53,515 nucleotides of DNA from a bacterium (GTDB lineage Bacteria > Patescibacteriota > Dojkabacteria > JAKAPS01): NCBI GenBank assembly GCA_021806925.1, contig JAKAPS010000007.1:1-53515 (forward strand), in the 5' to 3' direction. Shown here in pieces: positions 8,871-17,095 of this stretch (positions are counted from its first letter, which is position 1; every line of letters starts with the position of its first letter). Below the pieces are notes generated by a model, which did not search any database, was not told the DNA's origin, and saw only the letters and a list, made by a program, of their open reading frames with translations. The position numbers and the translations under genes are program-made.

Positions 8871-9157
8871 TAATCATGATGAATGGGAAACAATGATAAA
8901 GAACAATACCTATGCAAAAGAAATGGAAGCTGCTGGAGTTATTCAAGCTACTGAAATACTGAAATTCTCTAATACTATATACATTATTAAGGCTATTACT
9001 GACCAAGAAAGTGAAGAGTCATCAAATACACAACAAGCAAGTGATTTTGTAAATAACTTTGAATTGGCTATGAAAAATTTATGTCAGTTTATACTTGAAA
9101 CGGTTAAGGTTATAAAGGAAGACTTTTGAGAATAAACCTTAGGTAATTTTATTACAT

Positions 9158-9187
9158 TGGGTTCGAAGTCCCATCTTGGGGTGTCCA
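9158..9187 (+). other. tRNA 3'-end-like fragment
   Basis: TGGG, an eight-base loop TTCGAAGT, then CCCA form a T-arm-like hairpin, followed by TCTTGGGGTGTCCA, like an acceptor strand and CCA end. No matching 5' half is present. It sits between the biosynthetic cluster and tRNA-His and may be the tRNA-derived attachment scar of the accessory region. This is inferred. Confidence 0.35.
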
Positions 9188-9218
9188 GAAGTGTTGATTT
9201 GAAAGGGAAGAAAAAATG

Positions 9219-9294
9219 GGTGAAAGGTGGGATTTGAACCCACGACCCTCTGTTCCACAGACAGATGCTCTAACCAAGCTGAGCTACATTCACC
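9219..9294 (-). tRNA. tRNA-His (GTG)
   Basis: A full cloverleaf reads on the minus strand: D-arm GCTCAGCTTGGTTAGAGC, anticodon loop CTGTGGA (anticodon GTG), and T-arm GTGGG-TTCAAAT-CCCAC. The extra 5' base G-1 opposite C73 (at 9294 and 9219) is the identity mark of tRNA-His. One T-T mismatch occurs in the acceptor stem. The CCA end is not fully encoded. Confidence 0.95.
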
Positions 9295-9414
9295 AAACAA
9301 ATAATATACCATCTCATTTTATCAAATTTCGGTAAAAATAGGAATTAGAAGATCAGGAGTATTTAAAATATGTAAGTACCAAGAAATATAGTAGAATTAA
9401 TTACATATCTTGTA

Positions 9415-9444
9415 TTGACTAAAACAGATAATACAAGATATAGT
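9415..9444 (+). promoter_or_regulatory. pyrG promoter
   Basis: TTGACT (9415-9420), an 18-base spacer and TATAGT (9439-9444) lie 9 bases before the ATG at 9454. The start of transcription should fall within about 3 bases of the ATG. The TTG at 9415 is therefore the -35 box and not a start codon. Confidence 0.7.
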
Positions 9445-9453
9445 TGTTTAAGA

Positions 9454-11079
9454 ATGAAAACACAAAAATTCATATTTATTTCTGGCGGAGTTATATCAGG
9501 ATTGGGAAAAGGTATTGCATCAGCTTCAATAGGAATGCTTTTAAAAAATAAAGGATATAGTGTCAACTTTATAAAATGTGATCCATATTTAAATGTTGAT
9601 GCTGGAACTATGAACCCGCTTGAACATGGTGAAGTTTTTGTAACAAAAGATGGATATGAAATGGATATGGATGCTGGACACTATGAAAGATTTGCAAATA
9701 TTGAATTGACAAGAGATTCTGGTATGACTTCAGGACAAGTATACTTAAGTGTAATAAATAAAGAAAGAAGCCTTGAATATGATGGAAAATGTGTTGATCC
9801 AGTACCATATCTTGTTAATGAAATAATACAAAAAATAGAGGAATTTGCAAAAAAAAGTAATGTCGATTTCATCCTTATAGAAATGGGAGGAACAGTAGGG
9901 GAGTACCAAAATGAAATATATTTTGAAGCTGAAAGAATGATGAAACGAAAATATGATGGAAGTATAACTCACATACATCTTGTATATTTACCAATTCCAC
10001 ATAATCTAGGTGAAATGAAAACTAAACCAGCTCAACAGAGTGTGAGAATATTAAATGGTATGGGTATTTTTCCAGACCTTATTCTTGCAAGAAGTGAAAC
10101 TCATCTTGATAAACAAAGAATAGGCAAATTAGCATTAGGTTGTGGGATACCGGAAGATTTTGTATTTAGTGCTCCTGATGTCTCTAATATTTATGAAATT
10201 CCAATAAATTTTGATAAAGAAGGAATAGTTGAGAGGATATTATCAAGATATAAAGTGAAACCCAATACAACAGAAAGTAACAAATTAAAAAAATGGAATA
10301 TAGCACTAAGAAAAGCTAAAAATGCAAAGAGGAAAATAAAGATAGGTATAGTTGGAAAATACATTGCATCGGGGGACTTTAATTTAGAAGATGCCTATGC
10401 AAGTGTTCTGGAATCAATCAAACATGCTTCATGGTATTATGATGTTTCACCTGAAATAGTGTGGGTTGATTCAGAGAAATTTGAAGAAGAAAAACAATTA
10501 AATAATATTAATTGCCTAATAGTACCAGGTGGATTTGGGTCGAGAGGTGTAGAAGGTAAAATAAAGGCAATAAAATATGCAAGAGAAAACAGAGTACCAT
10601 ATTTAGGATTATGCTATGGAATGCAACTTGCTGTAATTGAATTTGCTAGAAACGTTTGTAACATAGAGAATGCAACATCAAGTGAAATTGATAAAAATGC
10701 AAAAGATCCGATAATACACATAATGACTGATCAGGAAAAAAAGATTCTTAACAGAGATTATGGTGCATCAATGAGATTAGGGAATTGGAATTGCAAGATA
10801 ATTGACAAGAAATCTAATGCATATGATGTATATAAGTCCGACATAATTACTGAAAGGCATAGACACAGGTATGAATTCAATAATAACTACATTGATATAT
10901 TAATTAATCATGGATTAAAAATAACTGGAACCACAACCGATGGTAAACTTGTAGAAATAGTTGAATTGGATAAGAAAGTACATCCATACTTTATAGGCGT
11001 ACAATTTCATCCAGAATTTAAATCCAGCCTTATAAACCCTCATCCGTTGTTTCTAGGCCTTATAAAAGAATGTATTTGA
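9454..11079 (+). CDS. pyrG: CTP synthase
   Basis: The 541-residue enzyme makes CTP from UTP, ATP and glutamine. The N-terminal synthetase domain opens with FIFISGGVISGLGKG and contains DPYLNVDAGTMNP and MGGTVGEYQ. The glutaminase domain begins near residue 300 and has PGGFGSRGVEGK, the nucleophile Cys in GLCYGMQ, and the C-terminal HPEF. The length is typical. I chose the ATG at 9454 over the in-frame TTG at 9415 because the protein family starts here and the TTG is part of the promoter. Confidence 0.97.
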   Translation: MKTQKFIFISGGVISGLGKGIASASIGMLLKNKGYSVNFIKCDPYLNVDAGTMNPLEHGEVFVTKDGYEMDMDAGHYERFANIELTRDSGMTSGQVYLSVINKERSLEYDGKCVDPVPYLVNEIIQKIEEFAKKSNVDFILIEMGGTVGEYQNEIYFEAERMMKRKYDGSITHIHLVYLPIPHNLGEMKTKPAQQSVRILNGMGIFPDLILARSETHLDKQRIGKLALGCGIPEDFVFSAPDVSNIYEIPINFDKEGIVERILSRYKVKPNTTESNKLKKWNIALRKAKNAKRKIKIGIVGKYIASGDFNLEDAYASVLESIKHASWYYDVSPEIVWVDSEKFEEEKQLNNINCLIVPGGFGSRGVEGKIKAIKYARENRVPYLGLCYGMQLAVIEFARNVCNIENATSSEIDKNAKDPIIHIMTDQEKKILNRDYGASMRLGNWNCKIIDKKSNAYDVYKSDIITERHRHRYEFNNNYIDILINHGLKITGTTTDGKLVEIVELDKKVHPYFIGVQFHPEFKSSLINPHPLFLGLIKECI

Positions 11080-11102
11080 TTAAGAAATGTGTAAATTTCC
11101 CT

Positions 11103-12275
11103 TTAGAATTGTTTTTGTATAATATTTGCCTTCAAATAGAAATACGTTACAAATAGTAAAGAAAATAACTGAACTACAAATAAATATGTATATGGGAAAT
11201 TATTTCCACCAAAAAGATATTTTTCATAAGTCATTATACTTACGAACTGCAGTGAAATATATACAAGAAATCTCTTTGGAAATCTGAGAATATATATTAT
11301 TGAAAACACATCTGCAGGGAATATATATCTCTCATGCATTTTTGGAAGGAACGTAGGAACAAGAATCAAAAGCATAAGAACGATTGATAATATATTTTCA
11401 GTTGTCATTTTAACCTTCAACTTATATGAAACAAATAATAATGTTAGGATTAATATGAACGTTATAATAGTACCACCATCAACATAGTATCTAAAACCAT
11501 TTACATTTGTAGGTAACAATACATATATACTTGCTGCATTTAGTGTTAGTTGATGGTTAGATGAAGCCTGGTCTATATACACACTTATTAAATTCCATAG
11601 ATTATTTCCAACAAGAATTGATGGAATAAATGATATAAAGTATGGAGCTATAAGTAGTGGAAGAGAAAACCAGTTTAATTCTCCAGCAATAAAGAAAAAT
11701 CCATATATAGGCAAGAAGAATACTGCTTGTAACTTAAATGCAAATGCAATTCCCCAGAATAAATAACTCCATCCTAATTTCTTATTTAAAAGGAAATAAA
11801 ATGAAAACAATAAGAAAAGAACATAGGACATATCAGCCTGTCCCCAAAGTGAACCATTTAATACAACTGTAGGAGTAAATAGAAATATACTTAAACAAAT
11901 GAATATTATATATAGTAAATTTTTGCGATTACTCTTAAACATTTCTATAACTATTAAACACATTGGAATACATGCAAGATAATCAAAAATTATTGATATG
12001 TACTTTACTGCAGTTAGCGGTCTGATCTTAAAATATGAAGCAGTAACTAGAAACCACAGGTATGGAGGGTTATAGTTAGAGAAATTTGTTTTTAATGCTA
12101 ATATATGGCTGTTATTAATAATATATTCATACCATGTCCTCAAGTACACATCATAATCACCTGATTTAAAATAGAAAAAGTGAATTCTTAGAAATATTGA
12201 GAAAGCTATTATTATACTCCATATAAATACTAAATAAATATCCTTGATATTGAATTTTGGGTTTTCATCCATCAA
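11103..12275 (-). CDS. GT-C type membrane glycosyltransferase (Gpi18-like)
   Basis: The 390-residue protein has about ten hydrophobic segments. The first external loop contains GDYDVYLRTWYEYI, the acidic motif of GT-C mannosyltransferase-like enzymes that use polyprenyl-phosphate sugars. The overall pattern fits the Gpi18-like group. It would act in the cytoplasmic membrane, adding sugars to a surface polymer or protein. It is convergent with pyrG, with 23 bases between the stops. Donor and acceptor are unknown. Confidence 0.75.
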   Translation of the reverse strand: MMDENPKFNIKDIYLVFIWSIIIAFSIFLRIHFFYFKSGDYDVYLRTWYEYIINNSHILALKTNFSNYNPPYLWFLVTASYFKIRPLTAVKYISIIFDYLACIPMCLIVIEMFKSNRKNLLYIIFICLSIFLFTPTVVLNGSLWGQADMSYVLFLLFSFYFLLNKKLGWSYLFWGIAFAFKLQAVFFLPIYGFFFIAGELNWFSLPLLIAPYFISFIPSILVGNNLWNLISVYIDQASSNHQLTLNAASIYVLLPTNVNGFRYYVDGGTIITFILILTLLFVSYKLKVKMTTENILSIVLMLLILVPTFLPKMHERYIFPADVFSIIYILRFPKRFLVYISLQFVSIMTYEKYLFGGNNFPYTYLFVVQLFSLLFVTYFYLKANIIQKQF

Positions 12276-12326
12276 CTTGAATTATATATTACAAATATAG
12301 AATTAACAAATTATGTTTTAACTACT

Positions 12327-12355
12327 TTGATATTACCAATTTGTTGGTATATAAT
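12327..12355 (+). promoter_or_regulatory. glyS promoter
   Basis: TTGATA (12327-12332), a 17-base spacer and a perfect TATAAT (12350-12355) lie 14 bases before the ATG at 12370. A 5' untranslated region of only about 8 bases is predicted. No T-box leader fits in this gap. Confidence 0.7.
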
Positions 12356-12369
12356 CTGAATATATATTT

Positions 12370-13785
12370 ATGAAAATAGACAAGTTTGATAAAGTAATGA
12401 GTTTGGCTAAGAGAAGATTATTCATATTTCCGGGTTCAGGAATATATGGTGGATTAACAGGTATATTTGATTTTGGTCCACTTGGAGTTGAAATGAAAAA
12501 CAACATAAAAAAACAATGGTGGAAATTCATGGTTACAAAAAGAAGAAATATCATAGGTATTGATGGAGCAATTATTACTCACAATAGAGTATGGGAAGCA
12601 TCCGGTCATATACAGAATTTTACAGATCCATTAGTTGAAGACAAAGTAACTCACAAGAGGTTTAGAGCTGATAATTTAATAAAAGATTGGCTAGAAAAGC
12701 ACGGAGATAGTAATAATACTAAAGTTGAATTAACAGACATGAATATCATTGACATGTCAGAGTTTATTGAACAAAACAATATATTAAGCCCTGATGGTAA
12801 TCCAATAACTAATGCAAAAAGTTTCAACTTGTTAATGTCTACCGAGTTAGGTGTTACTGAAGGTGGAAAAGATGTTGCATATTTAAGAGGTGAGGCATGT
12901 CAGACTATATACTTAGACTATAAATATATTATTGATTCCGGAAGATACAAACTTCCATTTGGAATATGCCAGATTGGTAAAGCATTTAGAAATGAAATAA
13001 CTCCAAAACATTCACTATATAGACAAAGAGAGTTTGAACAGATGGACTTACAATATTTCGTAGCACCAGAGGAAATGGAAAAAAGTTATGAGTATTGGAA
13101 AGGCGAAAGAGAGAATTGGTATAAAATGCTTCTAAATGATTTTGAATCAATAAGATTTAGACAACAAACAAAGAATGAATTAGCCCATTATGCAAAGGTT
13201 GCATTCGATGTAGAATACAATGCACCATTTGGATGGTCTGAACTTGAAGGTATTCACTGGAGAGGAGATTGGGACTTATCAAGACATGGTCAATACTCAG
13301 GCAATGATCTAACATATACAGATCCAGAAACTGGAAATAAATTCACTCCAAATATTGTAGAAACATCAGTCGGAGTTGATAGAACATTTTTGTTTCTATT
13401 ACTCGATGCATACAATGAAGAAATAGTAAATAACGAGACTAGAGTAATATTAAGATTACACCCATTAATTGCACCAGTTACAGTTGCAATACTTCCATTA
13501 AAGAAGAACGAAAATCAGTTAAATATTTCTCAAACAATTTTTGATGATCTAACTGATAACTTCAATGTAGAAATTGATGTTACTGGATCAATTGGAAAAA
13601 GATATAGACGACAAGATGAAATTGGAACCCCATTCGCTGTTACAATAGATGATATAACAGAAGACGATGGTACAGTAACTGTTAGAGATAGGGATACAAT
13701 GAAACAGGAAAGGGTTAAGATAAATGAATTAACTCAGTTCGTTCAAACAAAAATTAAGGAATACAGGAAATTTGTAGGGAATTGA
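12370..13785 (+). CDS. glyS: Glycine--tRNA ligase (single-chain dimeric type)
   Basis: At 471 residues this is the homodimeric class II glycyl-tRNA synthetase, not the two-subunit GlyQ/GlyS form. Motifs are RRLFIFPGSGIYGGLTGIF near the N-terminus, FRNEITPKHSLYRQREFEQMD (class II motif 2 region, near residues 210-230), GVDRTFLFLLLDAY (motif 3), and an anticodon-binding domain from about residue 370 (LHPLIAPVTVAILPL). It charges tRNA-Gly. It is divergent from the GT-C gene. Confidence 0.96.
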   Translation: MKIDKFDKVMSLAKRRLFIFPGSGIYGGLTGIFDFGPLGVEMKNNIKKQWWKFMVTKRRNIIGIDGAIITHNRVWEASGHIQNFTDPLVEDKVTHKRFRADNLIKDWLEKHGDSNNTKVELTDMNIIDMSEFIEQNNILSPDGNPITNAKSFNLLMSTELGVTEGGKDVAYLRGEACQTIYLDYKYIIDSGRYKLPFGICQIGKAFRNEITPKHSLYRQREFEQMDLQYFVAPEEMEKSYEYWKGERENWYKMLLNDFESIRFRQQTKNELAHYAKVAFDVEYNAPFGWSELEGIHWRGDWDLSRHGQYSGNDLTYTDPETGNKFTPNIVETSVGVDRTFLFLLLDAYNEEIVNNETRVILRLHPLIAPVTVAILPLKKNENQLNISQTIFDDLTDNFNVEIDVTGSIGKRYRRQDEIGTPFAVTIDDITEDDGTVTVRDRDTMKQERVKINELTQFVQTKIKEYRKFVGN

Positions 13786-13904
13786 ATTAAATCAAATACA
13801 TTCTATGTGTTGTATATGCTTATCTTTGTACTTATATAGTAACAAAATTTCCAATCATGTTTTATGTTTGTGAAACTCATATTAATTTGCAATAATGATT
13901 ATGT
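13786..13904. other. Gap between glyS and the phosphodiester glycosidase gene
   Basis: An A+T-rich gap of about 120 bases. It probably holds the promoter of the next gene, but no clear -35/-10 pair can be defined. Confidence 0.3.
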
Positions 13905-15077
13905 ATGAATTATGAAAAATCTTCAAAGGTAAAATTATTTAAAAAGGTCTTTGTTATTATTTTACCGATTCTTTTTGTCTTAATTCTTTTTCCATTTGCA
14001 CTTGTGAAATTTGATCCAGGTCTAGCAGGTAATTTTGCAGATAAGGTACTTAGACCAGTTATAGGGGCAAATAATACTCTTGCACTTGAAAGCACATTAT
14101 TCAATATTGAAGATAAATTTAACATTATAAAATATAAGTATGTTAAACCACAACTGCCAAGTGTGAATAATGAAAAAATATCATCACAATCACAAAATAG
14201 TAACACCATTTCACCGTCAATTGAGGATTACTCAATGCAGTTAAAACCTATAAGTATGTTCTACTTTACACCACTCTCAGGTGAAGGTGTATGGAACAAT
14301 TACCCTCTAGCACAATTTCCAAATAAAGAAGTTATGGCTACAACATTCGTACGACCGGACCCTAATAGAAACTATGCAATTGTTACACTAATTAAAATTA
14401 ATATGAAATACCTTAATATTGGTGCAGTTGCTGGAACAGTTGAACCTGGATCTAGTTTAGGAAATCCTGGACCAGGAAAAGTTCCTTTATCAATACAAAA
14501 CGCAAATACACTTGTGGCTGCATTTGCAGGTGGATTCCAGTATAGTGATGGAGCCTATGGCATGATTGTAGGGGGAAAAACTTACGTGCCACTTGAAAAT
14601 AACCTTGCAACATTTGTTGCTTACAAAAATGGTACTAATGAAATTATAGATTACATTGGACAGAATCTTGGAGACCCAACTTCAATCCTTTTTATAAGGC
14701 AAAACAACCCAATGCTTGTAGAAAATTCAATGCCTGATACAACTACACAAAGCGGTGGATATAAGGCATGGGGGAGAACTGTGACTCCAAACATGTATAC
14801 ATGGAGGTCAGCACTTGGAATTACAAAGAATGGAAACCTAATATATGCTGTAGGTCCATCTCTAGTTCCAACTACAATTGCTGAAGCCCTAAGCTGGGCA
14901 GGAGCAGTAAATGGTATGCAACTTGATATAAATCCATACTGGGTTAGATTTGTTACTTTCACACCAAAAGGCAATGGTCAATATTCATATCAATCTTTGC
15001 TAAATACAATGCAAAATGGTGGATATAGCTACTTAAACGGATATATAAAAGATTTTATGTACCTCTATGCAAAGTAA
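13905..15077 (+). CDS. Membrane-anchored phosphodiester glycosidase (NAGPA-domain) protein
   Basis: The 390-residue protein begins with a basic stretch and a transmembrane segment (residues about 15-35, VFVIILPILFVLILFPFAL), then a linker rich in Ser and Asn. The C-terminal 230 residues match the NAGPA/phosphodiester glycosidase domain. Landmarks are AFAGGFQYSDGAYGMIVGG, WRSALGITKNGNLIYAVG and NGMQLDINPYWVRFV, the conserved Gly- and Asp-rich patches of that family. It probably acts outside the membrane on sugar-1-phosphodiester links or a wall glycan. The next gene overlaps its end by 11 bases, so they are co-expressed. Confidence 0.8.
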   Translation: MNYEKSSKVKLFKKVFVIILPILFVLILFPFALVKFDPGLAGNFADKVLRPVIGANNTLALESTLFNIEDKFNIIKYKYVKPQLPSVNNEKISSQSQNSNTISPSIEDYSMQLKPISMFYFTPLSGEGVWNNYPLAQFPNKEVMATTFVRPDPNRNYAIVTLIKINMKYLNIGAVAGTVEPGSSLGNPGPGKVPLSIQNANTLVAAFAGGFQYSDGAYGMIVGGKTYVPLENNLATFVAYKNGTNEIIDYIGQNLGDPTSILFIRQNNPMLVENSMPDTTTQSGGYKAWGRTVTPNMYTWRSALGITKNGNLIYAVGPSLVPTTIAEALSWAGAVNGMQLDINPYWVRFVTFTPKGNGQYSYQSLLNTMQNGGYSYLNGYIKDFMYLYAK

Positions 15078-15372
15078 TATAGAAAAAGGAGATACTATTA
15101 CAGATAGAGTTGAACAAGAACATCTAACAAATCTATATATTCAAGGAACAAAAAATAATAGGGAGGCTGATCTGGATTTTTTAATCTTGCCTAAAGAGAA
15201 AAAATCATATTTATCCACATATATTCTAAGCATTGTTTTATGCCCTATTGGTATATACTTTGCTATCAAATTGATATTTCTTGAAGATGAGACTAGAATA
15301 GGTATATATGTTATCGTAATAACTTTCCTAACTTTGTTAATTGAGTATTACTTAACAATAATATTTATATAA
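15067..15372 (+). CDS. Small two-helix membrane protein
   Basis: I do not recognise this 101-residue protein. The first 45 residues are polar and charged, and two membrane helices follow (about 48-68 and 78-98). It starts 11 bases inside the phosphodiester glycosidase gene, and galU starts 8 bases after it. The three genes probably form one operon linked to cell-surface sugar metabolism. Confidence 0.6.
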   Translation: MQSNIEKGDTITDRVEQEHLTNLYIQGTKNNREADLDFLILPKEKKSYLSTYILSIVLCPIGIYFAIKLIFLEDETRIGIYVIVITFLTLLIEYYLTIIFI

Positions 15373-15380
15373 AAAACTCT

Positions 15381-16259
15381 ATGAAAAAAATAAAAAAAGC
15401 AGTGATTGCAGCAGGTGGTTTTGGTACAAGAATGCTCCCTATAACTTCAGTAATACCAAAAGAAATGATTCCAATTGTTAACAAACCAGTTATTCAATAT
15501 ATAGTAGAAGAACTGATTGAAGCAGGAATTGAAGAAGTAGGAATTGTAACAAGCTCAAAACATAGTCTTACAGAACAATATTTTGAAGGAAATAAGAGAC
15601 TAGAGGCTCATTTGATAGAAAAGAATAAGCTCTATCTTATGGATGAGGTAAATTTAATTCATAAGAAAATTAAGATACATTTTTCTCTTCAAACTAATTT
15701 ATTTCCATATGGTAATGGCACCCCTTTATTAGTAGAAAAGGATTTTCTTGATGGAGAAGATAATTACCTTTACGTATTCTGTGATGATCTGGTTCTTTCA
15801 AATCCAGGTGCATCTAAGCAACTAATTGATTTTGCAAGTATTGTTAATTCTCCTTCTATTGCGTGTGAAGTTGTCGACGATAGTGAGGTTAGCAAGTATG
15901 GAATTATAGAGTATATTGAAGAAGGAAGTAAAAAGACAAAGAAACTCTCAAAGATAATAGAGAAGCCAAGTCCTGAAGAGACTTCGTCAAGACTAGCTTC
16001 ATATGGAAGATACGTTTTAAACAAGGATATAATTAATATATTATCCAAAAAGGGTATTGGGAAAAATAACGAACTATGGCTAACTGATTCTATTGAATCA
16101 TACGTTGCATCAGGGGGAGATGTATATACTAAAGTAATTAACGGATGGTATACAACAGGGGACTATGCTAACTTCTTAAAAACAATGATTCAATTTACTG
16201 TATCCAATACAGAATATGGCGATAAGTTTAAAGAAAGTGTCAAAGAAATATTAGAATAG
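15381..16259 (+). CDS. galU: UTP--glucose-1-phosphate uridylyltransferase
   Basis: The 292-residue enzyme makes UDP-glucose from UTP and glucose-1-phosphate. The nucleotide-binding start is AVIAAGGFGTRMLPITSVIPKEMIPIVNKP (residues 8-37), with YVFCDDLVL as the metal site near residue 135 and IEKPSPEE near 190. The length is normal for GalU. A TATATA box ends 9 bases before the ATG, so it may also have its own promoter. UDP-glucose would feed the many glycosyltransferases of this window. Confidence 0.93.
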   Translation: MKKIKKAVIAAGGFGTRMLPITSVIPKEMIPIVNKPVIQYIVEELIEAGIEEVGIVTSSKHSLTEQYFEGNKRLEAHLIEKNKLYLMDEVNLIHKKIKIHFSLQTNLFPYGNGTPLLVEKDFLDGEDNYLYVFCDDLVLSNPGASKQLIDFASIVNSPSIACEVVDDSEVSKYGIIEYIEEGSKKTKKLSKIIEKPSPEETSSRLASYGRYVLNKDIINILSKKGIGKNNELWLTDSIESYVASGGDVYTKVINGWYTTGDYANFLKTMIQFTVSNTEYGDKFKESVKEILE

Positions 16260-16280
16260 TAATAAAATTAAGCTTTTGAA

Positions 16281-16333
16281 TGCAGTTTCATTTGTCTAAA
16301 CTGATTTAATAAGGGGTAAATAACTGCACATTT
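16281..16333 (+). terminator. galU terminator with two competing hairpins
   Basis: TGCAGTT (16281-16287) can pair with AACTGCA (16322-16328), followed by a short T run, which looks like a terminator. CAGTTT (16283-16288) can instead pair with AAACTG (16298-16303). The two pairings share bases and exclude each other. Confidence 0.45.
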
Positions 16334-16465
16334 TTATACAAATATATACATGAAGACGTACATATTTACAGGAAAAAGATCTATTGTATAATTTAGCAAA
16401 TGCTACAAAGCTTTTACACAGATAAACTTGAAAAATTACTTAAGGAAAATCCCAAAATAATGATA

Positions 16466-16496
16466 TACAGAATAAAATTATATACTATATTCTGTA
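16466..16496 (-). terminator. Hairpin downstream of tmRNA
   Basis: TACAGAATA (16466-16474) and TATTCTGTA (16488-16496) form a perfect 9-bp stem with a 13-base loop. It lies about 90 bases past the tmRNA 3' end. On the plus strand a run of seven T follows shortly after, so it could work in either direction. Confidence 0.4.
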
Positions 16497-16583
16497 CAGA
16501 ATGATTATATGTTTTTTTACATGGAAAGATGATTAATTCAATTATAAATCGTATAGAAGTTTTTAAGTAAGATTTAAATTATT

Positions 16584-17007
16584 TGGAGATGGGGGGAGTC
16601 GAACCCCCGTACACTAAGATAAATTCTAATAACTCTACATATGCTTAGTTTACTTAAATGTTTTAAGATAAATAATTAATAAATAAACGAAAAATATTTA
16701 TCCCCTCTAGTTTATATAATTATATAAGAATAACAGAGTAAAATCTTACGTAATACTTAATTTTGTTTTATGCTTCTAATTTCGAAAATTAAGCTAACTA
16801 GTTTTAGAAACACTGCTTGATATTTCAAGCAAAAGCGTAATTCATACTAGGAGCAAACAAATTTGCAAAAGCAAGTTTTACTCCAGCAACGAAATTACTA
16901 AATGGATTTTTTACATCTATTTTTCTCATGTATTTTAAAGAATTAACATGAATTTTCTGCATGCATATTAGTTATTACCTAAGTGGCAAAGCCATTAATA
17001 CATCCCC
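16584..17007 (-). ncRNA. ssrA: tmRNA (transfer-messenger RNA)
   Basis: On the minus strand the 5' end GGGGATG (17007-17001) pairs with the 3' end CATCTCC (16591-16585), with A73 at 16584. The T-arm is GGGGG-TTCGACT-CCCCC. The 424-base span fits a one-piece tmRNA. The tag reading frame ends NYAFA and then TGA near 16840, and the stop sits in the hairpin GCTTGA...TCAAGC, as in other tmRNAs. A likely tag is ANLFAPSMNYAFA; the exact resume codon could lie a few Ala codons earlier. It rescues stalled ribosomes with SmpB, which is not in this window. Confidence 0.93.
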
Positions 17008-17095
17008 ATATTTTAAATGAACATAAGACAAATTTACTCTGTATTGTATCACAATGTAGAATATATTCAAGAATTCATTAAATACCCCTTAACAA

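Larger units (their letters stand above)
7030..9129 (+). pseudogene. MTA/SAH nucleosidase gene split by an IS630 element
   Basis: The 5' part (7030-7498) encodes GLIVAIKPEADRI (Glu13, matching the N-terminal catalytic Glu of MtnN/Pfs), INCGTAAGI and SGESF. The 3' part (8873-9129) encodes AKEMEAAGV, the ribose-binding Glu motif, and ITDQ with the catalytic Asp. Removing 7499-8870 plus one TA joins them in frame into a 241-residue protein, the usual family length. The intact enzyme would cleave adenine from methylthioadenosine and S-adenosylhomocysteine. The split copy is cut short after a few foreign residues and lacks the catalytic Asp, so it should be inactive. The near-perfect remains suggest a recent insertion. 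It was the last gene of the plus-strand operon. Confidence 0.93.
16260..16583. other. Intergenic region between galU and tmRNA
   Basis: No gene is visible in these 324 bases. They hold the two hairpin systems listed separately (16281-16333 and 16466-16496), which probably end transcription from both sides. Confidence 0.5.

Noticed and set aside
8494-9129. A 211-codon plus-strand frame as one gene
   Set aside because: Its first part runs antisense through the IS630 transposase; only 8873-9129 is real, as the end of the nucleosidase.
9415-9453. Longer pyrG start at TTG 9415
   Set aside because: The TTG is the -35 box of a well-spaced promoter and the family N-terminus begins at the ATG at 9454.
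12276-12369. T-box leader before glyS (and before serS)
   Set aside because: The gaps are too short and lack the T-box motif and a terminator stem.
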